Assembly: GCA_903842065.1 (NCBI GenBank)
Contig: CAIMKZ010000073.1
Coordinates: 1-62,068, forward strand
DNA: 62,068 nucleotides
Source: an uncultured Acidobacteriaceae bacterium
Lineage (GTDB): Bacteria; Acidobacteriota; Terriglobia; Terriglobales; Acidobacteriaceae
Direction of reading: 5' to 3'
Part shown: in pieces, positions 60,817 to 62,068 of the stretch
Layout of the letters: every line of letters starts with the position of its first letter
Numbering within the stretch: the first letter of the stretch is position 1
Program-made: the position numbers and the translations under genes
The notes under the pieces: model-generated
Databases searched by the model: none
The model's input: only the letters and a program-made list of their open reading frames with translations
What the model was told of the DNA's origin: nothing

Positions 60817-60845
60817 AATATATAGAAGTGGCCTTGCAATTGCAA
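60817..60845 (-). promoter_or_regulatory. Candidate sigma-70 promoter for rplA-rpoC
   Basis: On the minus strand, TTGCAA (60845-60840), 17-bp spacer, TATATT (60822-60817). The -35 lies in a 12-bp palindrome TTGCAATTGCAA (60834-60845), which also sits 21 bp before the divergent gene at 60866. Confidence 0.55.
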
Positions 60846-60865
60846 ACAGGGCTACTATCTGTACC

Positions 60866-61216
60866 ATGAATCCAGAAGACCATCCCGTAATTGACACCGA
60901 TACGCCCCTACGTCGAATTCTTGAATACCTCTATTGCCACCCCGGAAAAGAGGAGTCCACTAATTCTCTTATTGCTGTTTTGCATCCGGAGGTCTCAACA
61001 AGCGAATTGGGGGCATTCCAGAACGAACAATTCGCCGCATGGCTCGAAGAAGCACAAACAAAACTGGAATCGCTCCTCCTCGATAGACTCGTAAAAGGGA
61101 AGCGCGCATTGCAGAACGGGATCGTTATCCACACAGAACTTGAATTAACCGCCAAGGGCGAAGAAGAAGCAATTAGAAGTCGCCGCGAGCCGAAGAAGAT
61201 CATCTTAGACCTTTAG
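60866..61216 (+). CDS. Hypothetical protein, 116 aa
   Basis: Begins MNPEDHPVIDTDTPLRRILE; no signal or membrane segment. Helical throughout, with a winged-helix-like flavour (LEYLYCHPGKEESTNSLIAV, FAAWLEEAQTKLESLLLDRL) and a short beta hairpin near the end. AT-richer than rplA. No clear ribosome site before the ATG, so it may be leaderless or the start may be misplaced. It is divergent from rplA and shares its control region. Function unknown; a small DNA-binding role is only a guess. Confidence 0.5.
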   Translation: MNPEDHPVIDTDTPLRRILEYLYCHPGKEESTNSLIAVLHPEVSTSELGAFQNEQFAAWLEEAQTKLESLLLDRLVKGKRALQNGIVIHTELELTAKGEEEAIRSRREPKKIILDL

Positions 61217-61273
61217 GAATTGCGGCAGGCGGGTGGCCCGGATCGATTGGGATGAAAATCAATCACTGAATTT

Positions 61274-61310
61274 GGGTGCCCCAGGTGCCTCGCCCTTGGG
61301 CACCTGGGAG
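61274..61310. repeat. GTGCCC-tagged hairpin repeat, short type
   Basis: GGGTGCCCC tag; CCCAGGTGCC (61280-61289), 9-nt spacer, GGCACCTGGG (61299-61308). Confidence 0.82.
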
Positions 61311-61357
61311 ACCACAAACCCCAACCAACCCCTCCGAATCCCCAACCACAACCTCGC

Positions 61358-61405
61358 GGTGCCCTGTCCTCGCCGCGCCTTTGTTTTTGCGGCTAGGGTG
61401 GGGTC
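61358..61405. repeat. GTGCCC-tagged hairpin repeat, long type
   Basis: GGTGCCC, then TGTCCTCGCCGC with GCGGCTAGGGTGGGG: fourth full copy of the 22129-type repeat. Confidence 0.82.
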
Positions 61406-61940
61406 AACCACACTCTCCACCTCTCATGCGCGAAGCGCAATCGGCCCCACCGCAGGTGGTCCCCGTAGGGGAGCATTGATAGTAGCCCGCGCGCAACCCC
61501 GGGATAGGCTATATATATGTCGTCCGCGTCCCGCAAGGGCCGCGGCGAAATGCCCCATTTGCCGTCAACCCCCTCGCCCTGCCATTTCCTCGTATCTCAA
61601 TCAATCTACTCAGCATCTTCCCGCCGGCGCTTTGCCGATCATTTCGCTCTTTCGGTCTAATCTGAAACTGAGAAGCCAAACTTTGCGGCGCAATCCAGAC
61701 TCCCGGAGGAGGACTTTCCGATCCTAAAGTCTTCAAGGGAAAGAACTTAGAGATAAAGTCCGCCCGCTAAATCGCTCAAAGGAAAGAACTTGCATCCCTT
61801 TAGCAGCCCCCCCCCGCCCCGGGTGTAGGGGGGCATGAAGCGGTGGGTATGGACCGGCTCATGGCAGACCCATATACCCAAACAATCTTTGAAAACTGTC
61901 AAGCCAAACGGCATCTACAAGGGTTTTCCTAGTCCCTAGT

Positions 61941-62068
61941 TGTGATGTTTCAATAGATTGTCCATCTGATCGAGACCTGTAAAGCTGTGTTTGCGAAGAC
62001 TCAGCGAAGCAGGAGACCAGATGGACTATCACAAGAATGCACGAACCACGGTTTGGAGTCGAGAGCGG
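61941..62068 (+). mobile_element. Left end of an IS481-family insertion sequence
   Basis: TGTGATGTTTCAAT followed by AGATTGTCCATCTG matches the terminal-repeat style of IS481 elements (5'-TGT... ends). The transposase gene begins 80 bp inside. The element runs off the window. The flanking DNA (CTAGTCCCTAGT) is a remnant of a GGGACTA heptad repeat. Confidence 0.75.
62021..62068 (+). CDS. IS481-family transposase (5' fragment)
   Basis: Only the first 16 residues are in the window: MDYHKNARTTVWSRER. The HKNARTT start is characteristic of IS481 transposases, where it precedes the helix-turn-helix; the DDE domain would lie beyond the edge. AGGAG is five bases upstream of the ATG. The start codon and part of the ribosome site can pair with sequence near the IS tip (61960-61968), which could limit translation of read-through transcripts. 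Confidence 0.8.
   Translation, partial: MDYHKNARTTVWSRER

Larger units (their letters stand above)
61217..61940. other. Gene-free spacer with repeats and hairpins
   Basis: About 720 bp without a believable gene. It contains tagged repeats at 61274 and 61358, GGAAAGAACTT twice (61738-61748 and 61781-61791), a poly-C/G hairpin near 61807-61833, and TGGGTAT/ATACCCA around 61844-61881. The right end meets the insertion sequence. Confidence 0.55.

Overview
This is a GC-rich (roughly 60-65% by eye), gene-dense bacterial chromosome segment. The combination of Tat/Sec-exported hypothetical proteins, a DUF438/hemerythrin/PAS protein, UbiA, GltX together with GlnS, and hairpin repeats carrying a GGTGCCC tag suggests an acidobacterium of the Terriglobia/Acidobacteriaceae type. 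That placement is inference from protein flavour; no rRNA is present to confirm it.

Layout. 1-4.2 kb: a BdhA-like 3-hydroxybutyrate dehydrogenase, exported small proteins and a BrnT/BrnA toxin-antitoxin pair. 4.2-12.7 kb (minus strand): a complete branched-chain amino-acid operon read leuA-leuB-leuC-leuD-ilvB-ilvN-ilvC, with a divergent LysR regulator at its head. 13-24 kb: an outer-membrane barrel, prephenate dehydratase, an aldo/keto reductase with ferredoxin-like clusters, a UbiA prenyltransferase, a lone cyclic-nucleotide-binding domain, plsY-gpsA and DAHP synthase. 24.4-26.4 kb: ribosomal protein S1. 26.7-36 kb: a run of mostly exported proteins (ceramidase-like protein, three types of Tat-signal protein) ending in four tandem NIF3-like paralogues arranged as two duplicated pairs. 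36-45.5 kb: two MFS transporters, gltX, a low-GC two-gene islet, glnS and a DUF438 sensor. 45.7-46.0 kb: tRNA-Leu and tRNA-Lys. 46-48.9 kb: a di-haem peroxidase with a haem-binding partner, and arginase. 49-60.8 kb (minus strand): rplA-rplJ-rplL-rpoB-rpoC. The right edge holds the left end of an IS481-family insertion sequence.

The most unusual structure is in the intergenic DNA. (1) At least eight spacers contain an element with two facing arms. Each arm is 3-5 degenerate tandem copies of a 7- or 9-bp unit (for example AGCTNNN, CAGTGAT, GGGACTA, AGCGGGGTT), and the arms enclose about 50-135 bp of unrelated sequence. Several single arms, two of them with an 8-bp unit, also occur. The elements sit in most gaps of the ilv-leu operon, between rpoB and rpoC, and between rplJ and rplA; some supply stop codons. 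(2) A second family consists of short hairpins of varying sequence, all preceded by the same (G)GGTGCCC tag, which resembles REP sequences. (3) Three near-identical ACGGCCACC hairpins follow S1 and two NIF3 genes.

Functionally, the window carries the Ile/Val/Leu pathway, part of the Phe pathway (DAHP synthase, prephenate dehydratase), phospholipid precursor synthesis, two aminoacyl-tRNA synthetases and the core transcription machinery. A lineage-specific exported module lies in the middle. Several exported or hypothetical genes (3.2-4.1, 15.6-16.5, 18.1-18.8, 39.6-40.8 and 60.9-61.2 kb) look AT-richer than the housekeeping genes and may have been acquired separately.
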